Source of the DNA: Protopterus annectens
Lineage: Eukaryota > Chordata > Ceratodontiformes > Protopteridae
DNA: 64,000 nucleotides
Direction: 5' to 3'
NCBI RefSeq assembly: GCF_019279795.1
Contig: NC_056745.1
Location: forward strand, 1,487,990,757-1,488,054,756
The position numbers and the translations under genes were made by a program. Positions 1 to 10,759 of the stretch are shown in pieces; position 1 is the first letter of the stretch, and every line of letters begins with the position of its first letter. Under the pieces are notes generated by a model, which was not told where the DNA came from, searched no databases, and saw nothing but the letters and a program-made list of their open reading frames with translations.

Positions 1-845
1 TTGTTACTGCTAGTGGAGAAATGTGTGGAACGTTTCAACCAGTCAGTGTTAACATCCCCTAGGAGTATGTTTTCATGAGAAATGTTGGATGAAACCTAGG
101 ATAGTATGTCTTCTAGAGTAGATACATTGTTGTCAGGGGAATGTAAAGAGCACTAATGCAGAGGTTTTTGTGTTTGTTTAATTTAAAGTTTGAGATGATT
201 AGTTCGACATTGTTGAAGGTGATAGAGAGATGGTTATATGGGGTAAAGGAATAATGTGTCAGATAGACTATGGTAACACCTCCAACTTTTCTCTTAAGAA
301 GCTCTGTTCCTAGCGTATTAAAACTTGGGGGAAGTATTTCAGAGTCTTTGATGTGGAGTTTAAGCCAGGTTTCTGCAATGGCAAGTATGTCAGGGGAATA
401 CTGTGCAATCCAAGCATGGAATTCAGGGACTTTATTTAAGAGTATGAGTACATTTGTAGAGAACTTTTTGAGTTTAGTAAGAGTTAAACGAGTGTGACGA
501 TAGAATGGAGAGGGACATTGTTTGGGCCTGGATTAGAGTTAATATCTCCACATGGTAATAAGCGGGGTATGAACAGGTGAAGTAAACTAGTTTTAGTTGA
601 GGAGCTATAAGAAATAAGTTTGGTGTTAGGTAGAAGGATGGGGTAGTCAAATAGTTTATGTTTAACAAAGAGTAGGGGACAAATCTGAAAGAGGTTGAGT
701 GTAATAGCTCAGGAGTAATGAGCGGAGTGGTGGTATGCAGAGGAAGTGCAAGTGAGAGACATAGGCCTGGGGGGATTGGGATAAGGTAGGAGAGAGAAGA
801 AAGACAGAAAAGGAGTATGGTGAGGAGACTTCGAGTCATGGTGAC
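1..845 (-). pseudogene. L2-like LINE, 5' part: N-terminal leader and endonuclease start
   Basis: On the minus strand this reads as the start of an APE-endonuclease LINE protein. Around 497-270 the frame gives NKVPEFHAWIAQYSPDILAI followed by AETWL, the usual first endonuclease block of L2/CR1-type elements. Near the left window edge another frame gives ENILLGDVNTDWL, the later endonuclease block (LGDxNxDW). Upstream (about 550-700) is an open stretch rich in Leu and Phe leading into a 2A-like motif at 523-549. At least two frameshifts and an in-frame stop (near 120) break it, and the element runs off the window edge. The family assignment (L2-like rather than CR1) rests on the HAWI...PDILAI pattern and is an inference. 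It differs clearly from the CR1 elements elsewhere in the window. The true start codon cannot be fixed. Confidence 0.7.
523..549 (-). other. 2A-like ribosome-skipping motif (GDINSNPGP)
   Basis: Reading the minus strand from 549 to 523 gives GDINSNPGP, preceded in the same frame by LLHLFIPRLLPC. The consensus of 2A peptides is DxExNPG followed by P, so this matches except that Glu is Asn. 2A-like sequences just before the endonuclease are known in some L2/CR1/Rex-type LINEs. Here it separates a hydrophobic leader from the endonuclease. The Asn change may weaken activity. Confidence 0.6.
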
Positions 846-906
846 GTAGGAAGGAAAGTAATGCTCTGTCACAAATGAATGTGCGATATTTATACAGAGG
901 GATCTA

Positions 907-1236
907 GGACACTTGCTCAAAAAAGCAAGTGTCCGAATCTATATATACCGATCACAGTTTAACGAAAGCACTTTAATCGAAAAAGCGCTTCCATTAAACA
1001 GTGAAAAAAAAAACACTAATTAAATCCCCCTGCACCCCCCACCCCACCCCTACTTAAATATTTTCACTCCAAGGTCGCACTATAGTGGAGTAAAGGAATA
1101 TTCCCTTACTCACACTGCAGTGCGACCGGCACGCCACTCACACATACCTGAAATTGCTGCTACGATGAACAGCAATTTTGGGTATGTGTGAGCACGAATT
1201 TGACTTTTGGTGAAAGTTAAATTTGCGCAAGTGTCC
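907..1236. mobile_element. Multi-hairpin foldback MITE
   Basis: The left end ggacacttgc and the right end gcaagtgtcc (about 1226-1235) are inverted copies. Inside are four successive hairpins: 907-934 (perfect arms), 955-1003, 1073-1127 and 1137-1192 (long arms, about 20 bp). A C-rich stretch at 1026-1051 is the reverse complement of the G-rich core plus tatataagtag motif seen in the MITEs at 8028 and 22214. There is no coding capacity. I cannot see a clean target duplication, so the exact ends are uncertain. A related non-autonomous hAT-type element is the most likely reading. Confidence 0.55.
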
Positions 1237-2617
1237 GGGTTCCATACATTGATAGTTAACGGTAGGAGTAGTAACAAGAGAGTAATAGTAAAGTGTGAGA
1301 GTGAAATAAAATTGCAGTAGGGCTCTCAGGGAGTTAAGCTAAAGAACAGATGTGAAGTATCAAAGGATAAGATTTTATTTAGAGGAAGAGTGTGGTGGGT
1401 GAGGTGGGTGAAGTAAAATTGTAACATGGAAGACTAGAGGATTCATATGAGGTTTAAATAGTAATAATGCTAAAAAATAAGGTTGATATAGAGTGTTAAA
1501 AATAAAGTACAGAGGTAGGTTGTGGATATCTCAATTAGAGAAAATGACAGAGCGATGGAGGTGAGTTGGAAGGAGGGGTGTGAAGAGTAGATGGTGCCAG
1601 AAGGGGGAGCGGCATGTTACACTGAAGGGGGAGCGGCATGTTACACTGAAGGAGGAGCGGCATGTTACACTGAAGGCTGGAATTGAGAAGGAGTGATGTC
1701 AGAAGGGAAGGGATTTGTTGGCTGTAAATGTAAAGATTAAGGGCATGAGTAGGATTTGGGGGTAGGGTAGGAGAGCAAGTAAGCTCATGCATAGCATGGG
1801 CAAATGGAGCAGGCAGACACCCAGAGAGAGGTGTTGCACAGCCAGGTAACGCCAACAGAAACCGTTTGTGAGAAAGCAGTGAAATACACAGTAGGAAATA
1901 TCTTATTTTATACGTGAGAGCCTGAACAGCTTCAGAGAATCAGAAAAAGACTAAAACACACTGTCACATTAAGGTGGACTAGGCACTGATTATAGCGAGT
2001 GGGAGAACTATAAGAAAGTGGACAGAAAAAGCAACATATTAGCCAGTAGTTATGTATCTACCAATATTTGAGAGAGGCTAAGCGCAAGACAGATAGATGT
2101 AGAGGTGTTGAAAATGTCTTAATAAATATTCACTAGTCAAGTTCGTTTTAGGATAGAAATGCTACTGCTGACTAGAAATTCTGGTCAGGCTTTAATTATA
2201 GAAGTAAAGAGACAGTGTCATTAAAGCTAAGCTGTTGTTAGGTTGTGGAGTGCCAGCTAAAGACAGGGCTAACAAGATGCCTTCAATATGTGGGAGTGTG
2301 CATGCACATGTCACTAGATAATTAGCACTCCTCAGGCAACATAAGATTAAATGAAAGCAAAGTAATATAAATTGGAAATGCAGCAAATAAAGCAGTCATC
2401 TACACAAGTTCAGTTAGGGCGTTTGCAAGTGAAGTAAAATATTTAAACAGTTGAGCTATGTCCAAGCCAAGACTGTGTCTTTACTGCCAGGGATGGTAAA
2501 AGTGCATCACCCGAACTGAACACTGATAGGTCTTCTTGGAAAGGGCAGGTACGAATGAACATGCACACTCTCTAAGATGTGAAGGTAGGGCAATCCTATG
2601 CAGACTACAGCAGCTGC
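1237..2617. other. Unclassified AT-rich DNA
   Basis: No convincing gene. Purine-rich sequence at about 1260-1560 resembles the plus-strand sense of the LINE leader at 590-800 and may be LINE 5' UTR. A 25-bp unit (gggggagcggcatgttacac plus actga) is repeated three times at about 1600-1675. Minus-strand open frames across it encode only low-complexity Leu/Pro/Ser sequence. Confidence 0.5.
1600..1675. repeat. 25-bp minisatellite, three units
   Basis: Three near-identical tandem units, each containing gagcggcatgttacactgaa. Units differ by one or two bases. Confidence 0.8.
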
Positions 2618-4612
2618 TGTATAAGGTATTCAGTGTAGCCATTACATGCCATATAAGGTATTCAGTGTACCCATTACATACCATATAAGGTATTCAGTAT
2701 ACCCATTACATACTATATAAGGTATTCAGTGTAGCCGTTACATGCTATATAAGGTATTCAGTGTACCCATTACGTACTATATAAGGTATTCAATGTATCC
2801 ATTAATATTAGGTATTCGGTGTACCCGTTACATACATGATAAGGTATTCAGTGTACCCATTACATACTACATAAGGTATTCAGTGTACCCATTACATGCT
2901 ATATAAGGTATTCAGTGTACCCATTACATACTATATAAGGTGTTCAGTGTACCCATTACATACTATATAAGGTATTCAGTGTACCCATTACACAATGTAT
3001 AAGGTATTCAGTGTACCCATTACATAATATATATGGTATTCAGTGTACCCTTACATACATGATAAGGTATTCAGTGTACCCATTACATACTACATAAGGT
3101 ATTCAGTGTACCCATTACATACTATATAAGGTATTCAGTGTACCCATTACATAATATATAAGGTATTCAGTGCACCCGTTACATACTATATAAGGTGTTC
3201 AGTGTACCCATTACATACGATATATGCTATTCAATGTACCCATTACATACTATATAAGGTATTCAGTGTACCCATTACATGCTATATAAGGTATTCAGTG
3301 TACCCATTACATACTATATAAGGTATTCAGTGTACCCATTACATATTAGGTATTCGGTGTACCTGTTACATACATGATAAGGTATTCAGCGTACCCATTA
3401 CATACTACATAAGGTATTCAGTGTACCCATTACATAATATATAAGGTATTCAGTGCACCAGTTATATACTATATAAGGTATTCAGTGTACCCATTACATA
3501 CGATATATGCTATTCGATGTACCCATTACATACTGTATAAGGTAGTCAGTGTTCCCATTACACAATATATAAGGTATTCAGTGTACCCATTACACAATGT
3601 ATAAGGTATTCAGTGTACCCATTACATACTATATAAGGTGTTCAGTGTAGCCGTTACATGCTATATAAGGTATTCAGTGTACCCATTACATACTATATAA
3701 GGTATTCAGTGTACCCATTACATACTATATAAGGTATTCAGTGTACCCATTACATACTATATAAGGTGTTCAGTGTAGCCGTTACATGCTATATAAGGTA
3801 TTCAGTGTACCCATTACATACTATATAAGGTATTCAGTGTACCCATTACATACTATATAAGGTATTCAGTGTAGCCATTACATACTATATAAGGTATTCA
3901 GTGTAGCCGTTACATACTACATAAGGTATTCAGTGTTCCCATTACATACTATATAAGGTATTCAGTGTACCCATTACATACTACATAAGGTATTCAGTGT
4001 TCCCATTACATACTATATAAGGTATTCAGTGTACCCATTACATACTACATAAGGTATTCAGTGTTCCCATTACATACTATATAAGGTATTCAGTGTACCC
4101 ATTACATATTAGGTATTTGATGTACCCATTACATACATGATAAGGTATTCAGTGTACCCATTACATACTATATAAGACATTCAGTGTACCCATTACATAC
4201 TATATAAGGTATTCAGTGTTCCCATTACATACTATATAAGGTATTCAGTGTAGCCGTTACATGCTATACAAGGTATTCAGTGTACCCATTACATACTACA
4301 TAAGGTATTCAGTGTTCCCATTACATACTATATAAGGTATTCAGTGTACCCGTTACGTTAGGTATTCGATGTTCCCGTTACATACATGATAAGGTATTCA
4401 GTGTTCCCATTACATACTATATAAGGTATTCAGTGTACCCATTACATACTATATAAGGTATTCAGTGTAGCCGTTACATACTATATAAGGTATTCAGTGT
4501 AGCTGTTACATACTATATAAGGTATTCAGTGTACCTGTTACATACTATATAAGGTATTCAGTGTACCCACTACACAATATATAAGGTATTCAGTGTACCC
4601 ATTACATACATA
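2618..4612. repeat. 32-bp satellite array (about 62 units)
   Basis: The unit is tataaggtattcagtgtacc followed by cattacatacta. Most units differ by single bases (acc/gcc/tcc, actat/actac/atgct). A variant pair, a shortened unit with attaggtattcg followed by acatacatgataagg, recurs near 2808, 3346, 4105 and 4356, which suggests higher-order blocks. No coding potential. Confidence 0.95.
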
Positions 4613-5429
4613 TGTGAATAGCTTATGTGATAAATAGACTTTAAATTGTCTTGATATGTTTCTTTTTTGTAGTGTCTATGCTCTTTTGGATTACTTACTA
4701 TGGATGGCAGAACTCTTGACCTGTTGGATATGCTTTCTGCAGAATGAATAGCTACTTTTCAGGAATGTTTTTAATGTATTAGTACCAGTATGTCTAAATT
4801 CTGTACATTCTGCAAGTACCTTGCCGCTTGGTTCTGTTGCATCTTTGCTTCACTGTTAAATGATTTAGTGATTAATGCAGTCTCCGCCAGGAAACACATT
4901 TTCCTTAAGTATGCAACCCATCTTGTTTGCTAACTTACTATGCGGTTTAAACAACCATAGCCTGAAGAGAATGCAAGCTTTGACATTTCCAAGAACTCAT
5001 CCATACAGATACACAGATAAACAATGTATATGCTGCATAAATGTGTCAGGCAAACATGCATAAGTGAGAGCATTTGTTTCATTTAATGTCTTCAGTGGAT
5101 GCATTTGTTTTGGCTATTAAATTAATGGTTCTGGGAGGTAAGGTCTTAGTTGTTTTCTTTTCCAAATGCAGTATTTATGTAAATCAGGGCTATGGATAGA
5201 AACTACATTATATTCACAGCCTTTTAATGCTGCCTTCACACCATCGGTGTATTTAAAACGTCACATTTCCTTCATTAGCTTCTTCCTTAAATGTTCATTA
5301 AGCGTAAATATTTTTGCTGGATCTCTGTCAGATGAACTTGCTGGACATAAAAATAAAGTAACTAAATAATTGAATACATAAAATGTATTTATCTGACTTT
5401 AATAGGAAAGCTTTCAGTTCAGTGCTAAT
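4613..5429. other. No recognised feature
   Basis: AT-rich unique-looking sequence between the 32-bp array and a LINE 3' end. Short open frames at 4875-5063 and 5166-5369 have no recognisable domain, so I do not call them genes. Confidence 0.6.
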
Positions 5430-8400
5430 ATTTCATAGGCTCATAGGAGGTTACTAGGCTAATGGCCCGAGGGCCTTTACAAGCCTAGCCATGTTATACC
5501 CATTTTCCCTAACTGACCTTGGTTAGATGGTCGCTATTCACAGAGTGAGTCTATGATTAGCACTGACTGCCCCTGTCCATGAGGAACATAGGTGCCCCCC
5601 CCCCCAAGGGCGAATTTACTGTCTCCCATCCAATTGTCTAGGTTGCACTTGAATAGGGTCATTGAGGAGCTCTGCTTCATGTGAATTGGGAGTTTATTCC
5701 AGAGGAGCGTCAATCTCTGGGAAATATATTTGTCTCTCCAGCATGCTCTGTTAATGTCACAGGATAGGTTGAGATCCCTGGAGCAAGTGATTCTTCTCCA
5801 ATTTGATTTATGGATGTGCAGCATTTCCATTAGGGCAGGATCAGAGACTGCTCTGTAGGCCAGGCACAAGTCGCCTCTCAGAAGCCTGTAGGATACAGAG
5901 TTCAGTGAGAGGCTTTCAGTCTTTCCATGTAGGTTATGTTTTGAAGGCCCTGAATTTTCTTGGTGAGAAACCTCTATGGTCTCTCCAGCTGCTGCAGATG
6001 TCTGGTGAGGTACATGCAAAAGGAGAGAGTTGTACTCTATTAGTGGTCTAGTGGTCTGATGAGAGTCGAGTACAGAGGAGTTATAACATCCTCAGTCTTG
6101 GGTGTGATGCTCTTACTTATGAGATGTGCAGTGTAGAAGACTTTCCTAACCACTTTGGACACATGGTAATCAAAGTTTAGATTTCCATCAACCTGTGTTC
6201 CCAAATCTTGCACCACTGGGCTTCAGCTTAGGGGGTGATGCCAGTATTGTAATTTGGAGGGACTTCCTATTTGAAAAAAAATTGTTTAATAATGCACTTT
6301 TTTGCATTTAGTTATAGTCTGTGGCTTTGGCACCAATAATTTGTCTGTTTTAGCCCGTTTTGTAATATGTCAACATTGTTTGGGGTCTCAATGATTGTGC
6401 CCAGTTTACAATCATTAATAAACTTGATAAGCCACAGGCCATCTACTTTCACCTGGACTTCTGAGAAATAAATTCCAAACAGTTGAGGGGCCAACTCAGA
6501 TACTTGTAGTATGTCACTGGTAACTGGTCTATTGGTAGAGGTGAAATCTCCAATTTTGACAGTATCCGTTCTGTCGGTGAGCCAGTTGGCTACCCATCTA
6601 ATGACAGAGAGTTTCCCAATGATATCTGAGTGGAATATTGCATCAAAAGCCTTGGCTAAGTCAAGATTGGCAGTATGTCCTGTTTTGCCTTCATCTAGGG
6701 CTTTGGTGACATTCTCAAAGTCCACCAGGGTCAATAAGCATGATCTACCCTTAACAAAGCCAAACTGGGTTGGTTCAAGAGTTTGAAGTGTTGATACGGT
6801 CCATGATGATTCTTTCCATGGAATTGCAGATATGGCTGGTTAAAATTATGGGTCTATACTTCACATGGTCATTTGATGGACCCTGTTTGTGCAAAGGAAT
6901 TACTGTTACTGTTCTCCACTCTGCTGGAACAAATCCAGTGCTCAGATTGAGGTTAAAGAGAGCATCAAGTGGTTCCACTAGGTCATTTTTAGATTGCTTA
7001 ATAAGCAGTCTGGTATGTTATCTGGTCCCATAGAGGCCATGTCTTTGGCCTTAGAGAACACAGATATGACCTGCTCTTTGGAGATACTAGGTAGAGGACT
7101 GGTGTCAGGTATGTTTTGGGGTACAGCTGGTGGGTACTGGAGGATAAAGGTTGTGCCAAATCTGTCAGCTAGCAGGTTGGCAATTTCCTCAGATTCAGTA
7201 TGAGAGGTACTGTCCACTGTATATTTGGCACATAGTTGGGCATTCCATTTTAGATTTTGGACATAGCTAAATAATGCCTTGTGATTATCCTTAGCTAGGG
7301 ATGCTAATTTAGGTTCGTAACTAGCTTTAGTGGATTTTACAAGATATCTGATTTGCTTGTTCAAGCTGTGGAGGGCATTTGTCTTCTGTTGAGTAAGTTC
7401 CCTCTTGTTCTCAGACCCCAGTTTCTTCCTATTGTTATCTAACTTATTTATAATTGATGTCCACCAGGGAGACCTGTTTTTCTCAGGAGGGCCTGTTGAG
7501 TCAATACAGTTGTTTAGGTGGTTGTACAGGGCATTTGTTTACTCCTCTGCATACGAGTCATTGGTGGCTGTGTTAGCAGGGGTGTTGAAACTTTTTATGC
7601 CATTGCCTAGTAGGTTATAGTTTGCTTTGAAGAAATGTTTCAGTTTTTTTTTTGCTCCTGTGAGGGTGACAGCTCTGATCATTACTTTGAATGAGATATA
7701 TTTATGGTGTGACCTTACCAGGGAGGGCAACACACAGGGGTAGTGCAGTGACCCCCCCCCTTGTTGGTGAGTACTAAGTCTAGGACATTTTAGCCCCTTG
7801 TGGGAGTGCAGACTAGCTGTTCCAGGGCATTTGTATCAAAAAAGTCCAGGAACCTCAGAGCGAGCATGTTTGTGCTTGTGTATGTCACCCAGTCGATAGA
7901 AGGATAATTGAAATCTCACATGACCAAAGTGTTTGGCTGTATAATAAGTCCAGGTAGGCGGTGTGCTTTCAATGGTTCATGGTGGGGGACATGTAGTTAG
8001 CAATGATGTGGTAGGGTGTCTTACCTGGGTATACTTCAGAAGACTGAATCCCAAAATACCGAAAACTCAAAAAACTGAAGAATGTAATTGCCCCTTCTCC
8101 ACTGTTGTGGGATCTTGGCATTGGTATATATAATTAGTAGGGGTTGTGAGGGGGCACGAGGGGCTTGCCCCCTGCATTAAACATGTTTTCAGTATTTTGG
8201 GAGTCAGTCTTTTGGTTTGTCAGTCATCTGAAGCAGACCCGTCTTACCTGTACTTAGTTGGACCTGGAGTAGCTCAAGAGAGTCATACTGCTTAACCAGT
8301 CTCGAGCTGTATTTGGTTTTAATGAAGATGGATACACCTCCACCTTTGGTTCTTTCACACTTGTTTTGGGGTCTGAATGTGTGGAAGGCATTGTAGCCTT

Positions 8401-8500
8401 GCACAGCCGGTGTGCTTTCTGCGGCCTTGATCTGTGTCTCATTGACTGCACAGTTGTCATTAAGCAGCATAACCTTGAGCTTTTCAACTGTCTTTCAGTA
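5430..8500 (-). pseudogene. CR1-clade LINE ORF2, decayed
   Basis: The element reads right to left. The 3' end at 5430-5510 carries the family tail (cataggctcatagg then gcctaggccc-like 3' UTR). The C-terminal reverse transcriptase and thumb lie at 5534-6019 (SYRLLRGDLCLAYRA, LLWNKLPIHMKQSSSMTLFK). The RT core is at 6312-6978 and the linker at 6978-7733. The endonuclease lies beyond 7740, with KGGGVSIFIK at about 8330. Fragments sit in different frames with many stops. The catalytic FADD box has become FIND near 6400-6435, so the enzyme is dead. A MITE at 8028-8240 splits the endonuclease. The 5' end breaks off near 8500. It is the same family as the better copy at 23742-27003. Confidence 0.9.
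8028..8240. mobile_element. hAT-like MITE inside LINE endonuclease
   Basis: The left end is gggtatacttcagaagactga and the right end, reverse complemented, is gggtctgcttcagatgactg. Flanking copies of gtcttacct at 8019-8027 and 8241-8249 look like an 8-9 bp target duplication, as expected for hAT elements. The interior contains tatataattagtagggg and a palindromic G/C-rich segment ending cttgccccctgca, shared with the MITEs at 907 and 22214. It is non-coding. The LINE coding frame resumes on both sides (GKT before and after). Confidence 0.75.
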
Positions 8501-8560
8501 TTTAAGTTTGAGGTTTTAATGTACTAACTACAGAGCAACTTTTTAAAGTAAGTACACAAA

Positions 8561-9393
8561 CATAGCCCTTGTGTGCAGTTCTTACATAGCCCTGGTGTGC
8601 AGTCCTTACATAGCCCTGGTGGGCAGTCCTTACATAGCCCTGGTGTGCAGTCCTTACATAGCCCTGGTGGGCAGTCCTTACATAGCCCTGGTGTGTAGTC
8701 CTTACATTTATTTATTTATTTATTTATTTATTTATTTTCTGTTGGTTTACCAGGATAGTCCATTGGGCCAAGAAGAACCCGTTTTCAATGGAGTCCTGGG
8801 GAGAAAAGCTCCAAACAATCAAAGTTACAGGGCTACTTACATAGCCCTGGTGTGCAGTCCTTACATAGCCCTGGTGTGTAGTCCTTACATAGCCCTGGTG
8901 TGCAGTCCTTACATAGCCCTGGTGGGCAGTTCTTACATAGCCCTGGTGTGCATTCCTTACATAGCCCTGGTGGGCAGTCCTTACATAGCCCTGGTGTGCA
9001 GTCCTTACATAGCCCTGGTGTGCAGTCCTTACATAGCCCTGGTGTGCAGTCCTTACATAGCCCTGGTGGGCAGTCCTTACATAGCCCTGGTGTGCAGTCC
9101 TTACATAGCCCTGGTGTGCAGTCCTTACATAGCCCTGGTGTGCAGTCCTTACATAGCCCTGGTGTGCAGTCCTTACATAGCCCTGGTGGGCAGTCCTTAC
9201 ATAGCCCTGGTGTGTAGTTCTTACATAGCCCTGGTGTGCTGTCCTTACATAGCCCTGGTGGGCAGTCCTTACATAGCCCTGGTGTGCAGTCCTTACATAG
9301 CCCAGGTGTGTAGTCCTTACATAGCCCTGGTGTGCAGTCCTTACATAGCCCTGGTGGGCAGTCCTTACATAGCCCTGGTGTGTAGTCCTTACT
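8561..9393. repeat. 24-bp minisatellite array
   Basis: The unit is catagccctggtgtgcagtc plus ctta, with a frequent gtggg variant. About 29 units remain after removing the insertion at 8708-8835. Because 24 is divisible by three, long open frames appear on both strands (repeats of IALVCSPY and CKDCTPGL). These are by-products of the array and not evidence for a protein. Confidence 0.95.
8708..8835 (-). mobile_element. SINE/LINE 3' tail inserted in the 24-bp array
   Basis: The insert starts with (tta) runs of ttta repeats and reads, on the minus strand, as ...ttctccccaggactcc, ttgaaaacgggttctt, then gtaaaccaacag and a (aaat)n tail. This matches the 3' part of the SINEs at 21604 and 43268. Both sides carry cttacat (8701-8707 and 8836-8842), a 7-bp target duplication or simply the array unit. 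It is severely 5'-truncated. Confidence 0.7.
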
Positions 9394-10459
9394 CATGGCG
9401 ATTAATTCACACATGTGGTGAGAGGAGGAAACAGCATATGAAGAAGGGATTTCAGTAGTGGCACTATTGTGCATCCAGTTCCAGGATCTGTGCTTCAGTA
9501 CTATTACAGATGTTTATATATTCCAGTTTTGCTGCTAGAGTATTTATTGTGCTTGTCATTTACCTGATTAAAGTTGCATTCAAGCATTTTTCTATTTACT
9601 TTCCCACTCTTTTTTCCCATTTTTTGTGTCTGCCCCACCCCCCACTGAGACATTAAGATGAAGTTACTGAAATTCTACCTCTAGGACTTGAGCTCCAATA
9701 TTGACTTTATTTGATTGGCTCCCTCTTTAGGAAGTTTGTTTCTTGCAGCTTGAATTTTTAACAAAGGCTGCATCTCTGGCTCCTGCCCCTTTTGGTAATC
9801 TGACTTGCAAAGCACCCCTCCCCCCCTCTTACATTGCTGTTGTCTGTTGTGTAACCTATTCCAGAACTCTTCCCACCCATTGTTTTCCATAGATACTAAC
9901 TGCTCACCCAGCAAACCAGTGCTGCTCTTGAATAAAGCTACCCTTAAAACTGAAACCTGTAACTTAGTGTGGCTAAAACAAAGCCACTGCACAGAGATGA
10001 GCTTAAGAGCAGTCAGTTTGCATATTAAGCAGCACTACTATCAAATTTTAGCAAAATCTCACCTAGTCTATATCCAAAGCACAAAAACCACCAAAGGAGA
10101 TATCTGTATAACCCAGACCATAACTAATGGCAATGCACCCAAATACCTGTCCAGAAAACGTAGGTATGTAATTTCTAAATGTCTCTGTAGCCAGTTTGGT
10201 AGATACTGGATGGGCATTCTGAGACAATGTAGCAATTCTCTCACTGGGAACAAAAATCTTGCACACAAATAAGGTTGTCAAGAACACACACCTACACCCA
10301 CTGCACATAGTGCCCAGCATATTCATTGATCAACTTATGCTGAGGCACTAAAATATCTTTCCAAACCTCAAAGTCCTTGTAAGCCTATAAACAGTAACAC
10401 CTATTTCCGTCAGTCTCTAAAGCACTCACCAAAAGCAACATCAAACACCACACGCATGC
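9394..10459. other. Unclassified; possibly LINE ORF1 remnant at its right end
   Basis: No domain recognised. A 155-codon open frame at 9805-10272 has no motif I can name. Its position just upstream of a CR1 ORF1 esterase fragment (from about 10500) makes it conceivable that 10000-10460 is decayed ORF1, but I see no conserved residues that prove it. Confidence 0.4.
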
Positions 10460-10499
10460 CTATACCCAATGGAGCCCCAAGAGCAAAACCCATAACAAA

Positions 10500-10665
10500 G
10501 CAAGCGCATTACCCAGGACTGCCGTCATAGGGGACTCCATTGTATGAAACATAGATGCCCTACTCACCACACTGAACAAGGAGAACATATGTGTTAATTG
10601 CTTATGTGGAGTCAGGATAAACCAAGTTATGCATGCACTCAAGTCAGTACACCAGAGGTGAGGTT
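10500..10665 (+). pseudogene. CR1 LINE ORF1 esterase fragment
   Basis: The plus-strand frame reads ALPRTAVIGDSIV, stop, NIDALLTTLNKENICV. GDSI (10530-10541) is the nucleophile block of the SGNH hydrolase (esterase) domain that CR1 ORF1 proteins carry. A TGA follows within four codons. The remaining esterase and the ORF2 endonuclease are missing, because the next LINE-like sequence (10760 on) is already the linker before the RT. An internal deletion joins ORF1 to mid-ORF2. Confidence 0.65.
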
Positions 10666-10759
10666 GGTCTCTCCTTCAAAATAAAAATCATCTCAGTAAC
10701 CCCCAGCAAACACTGTTAACAGTTAGAAACTATTCCAAAGAAAACTACATCCTGTTAAG

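Noticed and set aside
1535..1855. 106-codon minus-strand frame with internal repeats
   Set aside because: Low-complexity translation of the 25-bp minisatellite and its flanks; no supporting domain or context.
8561..9393. CRISPR-like regular repeat
   Set aside because: Units are contiguous with no unique spacers and the context is eukaryotic. The same applies to the other arrays.
8571..9474. Long open frames on both strands (295 and 213 codons) in the 24-bp array
   Set aside because: The unit length is a multiple of three and no unit contains a stop in these frames, so open frames are automatic. No non-repeat domain is attached.
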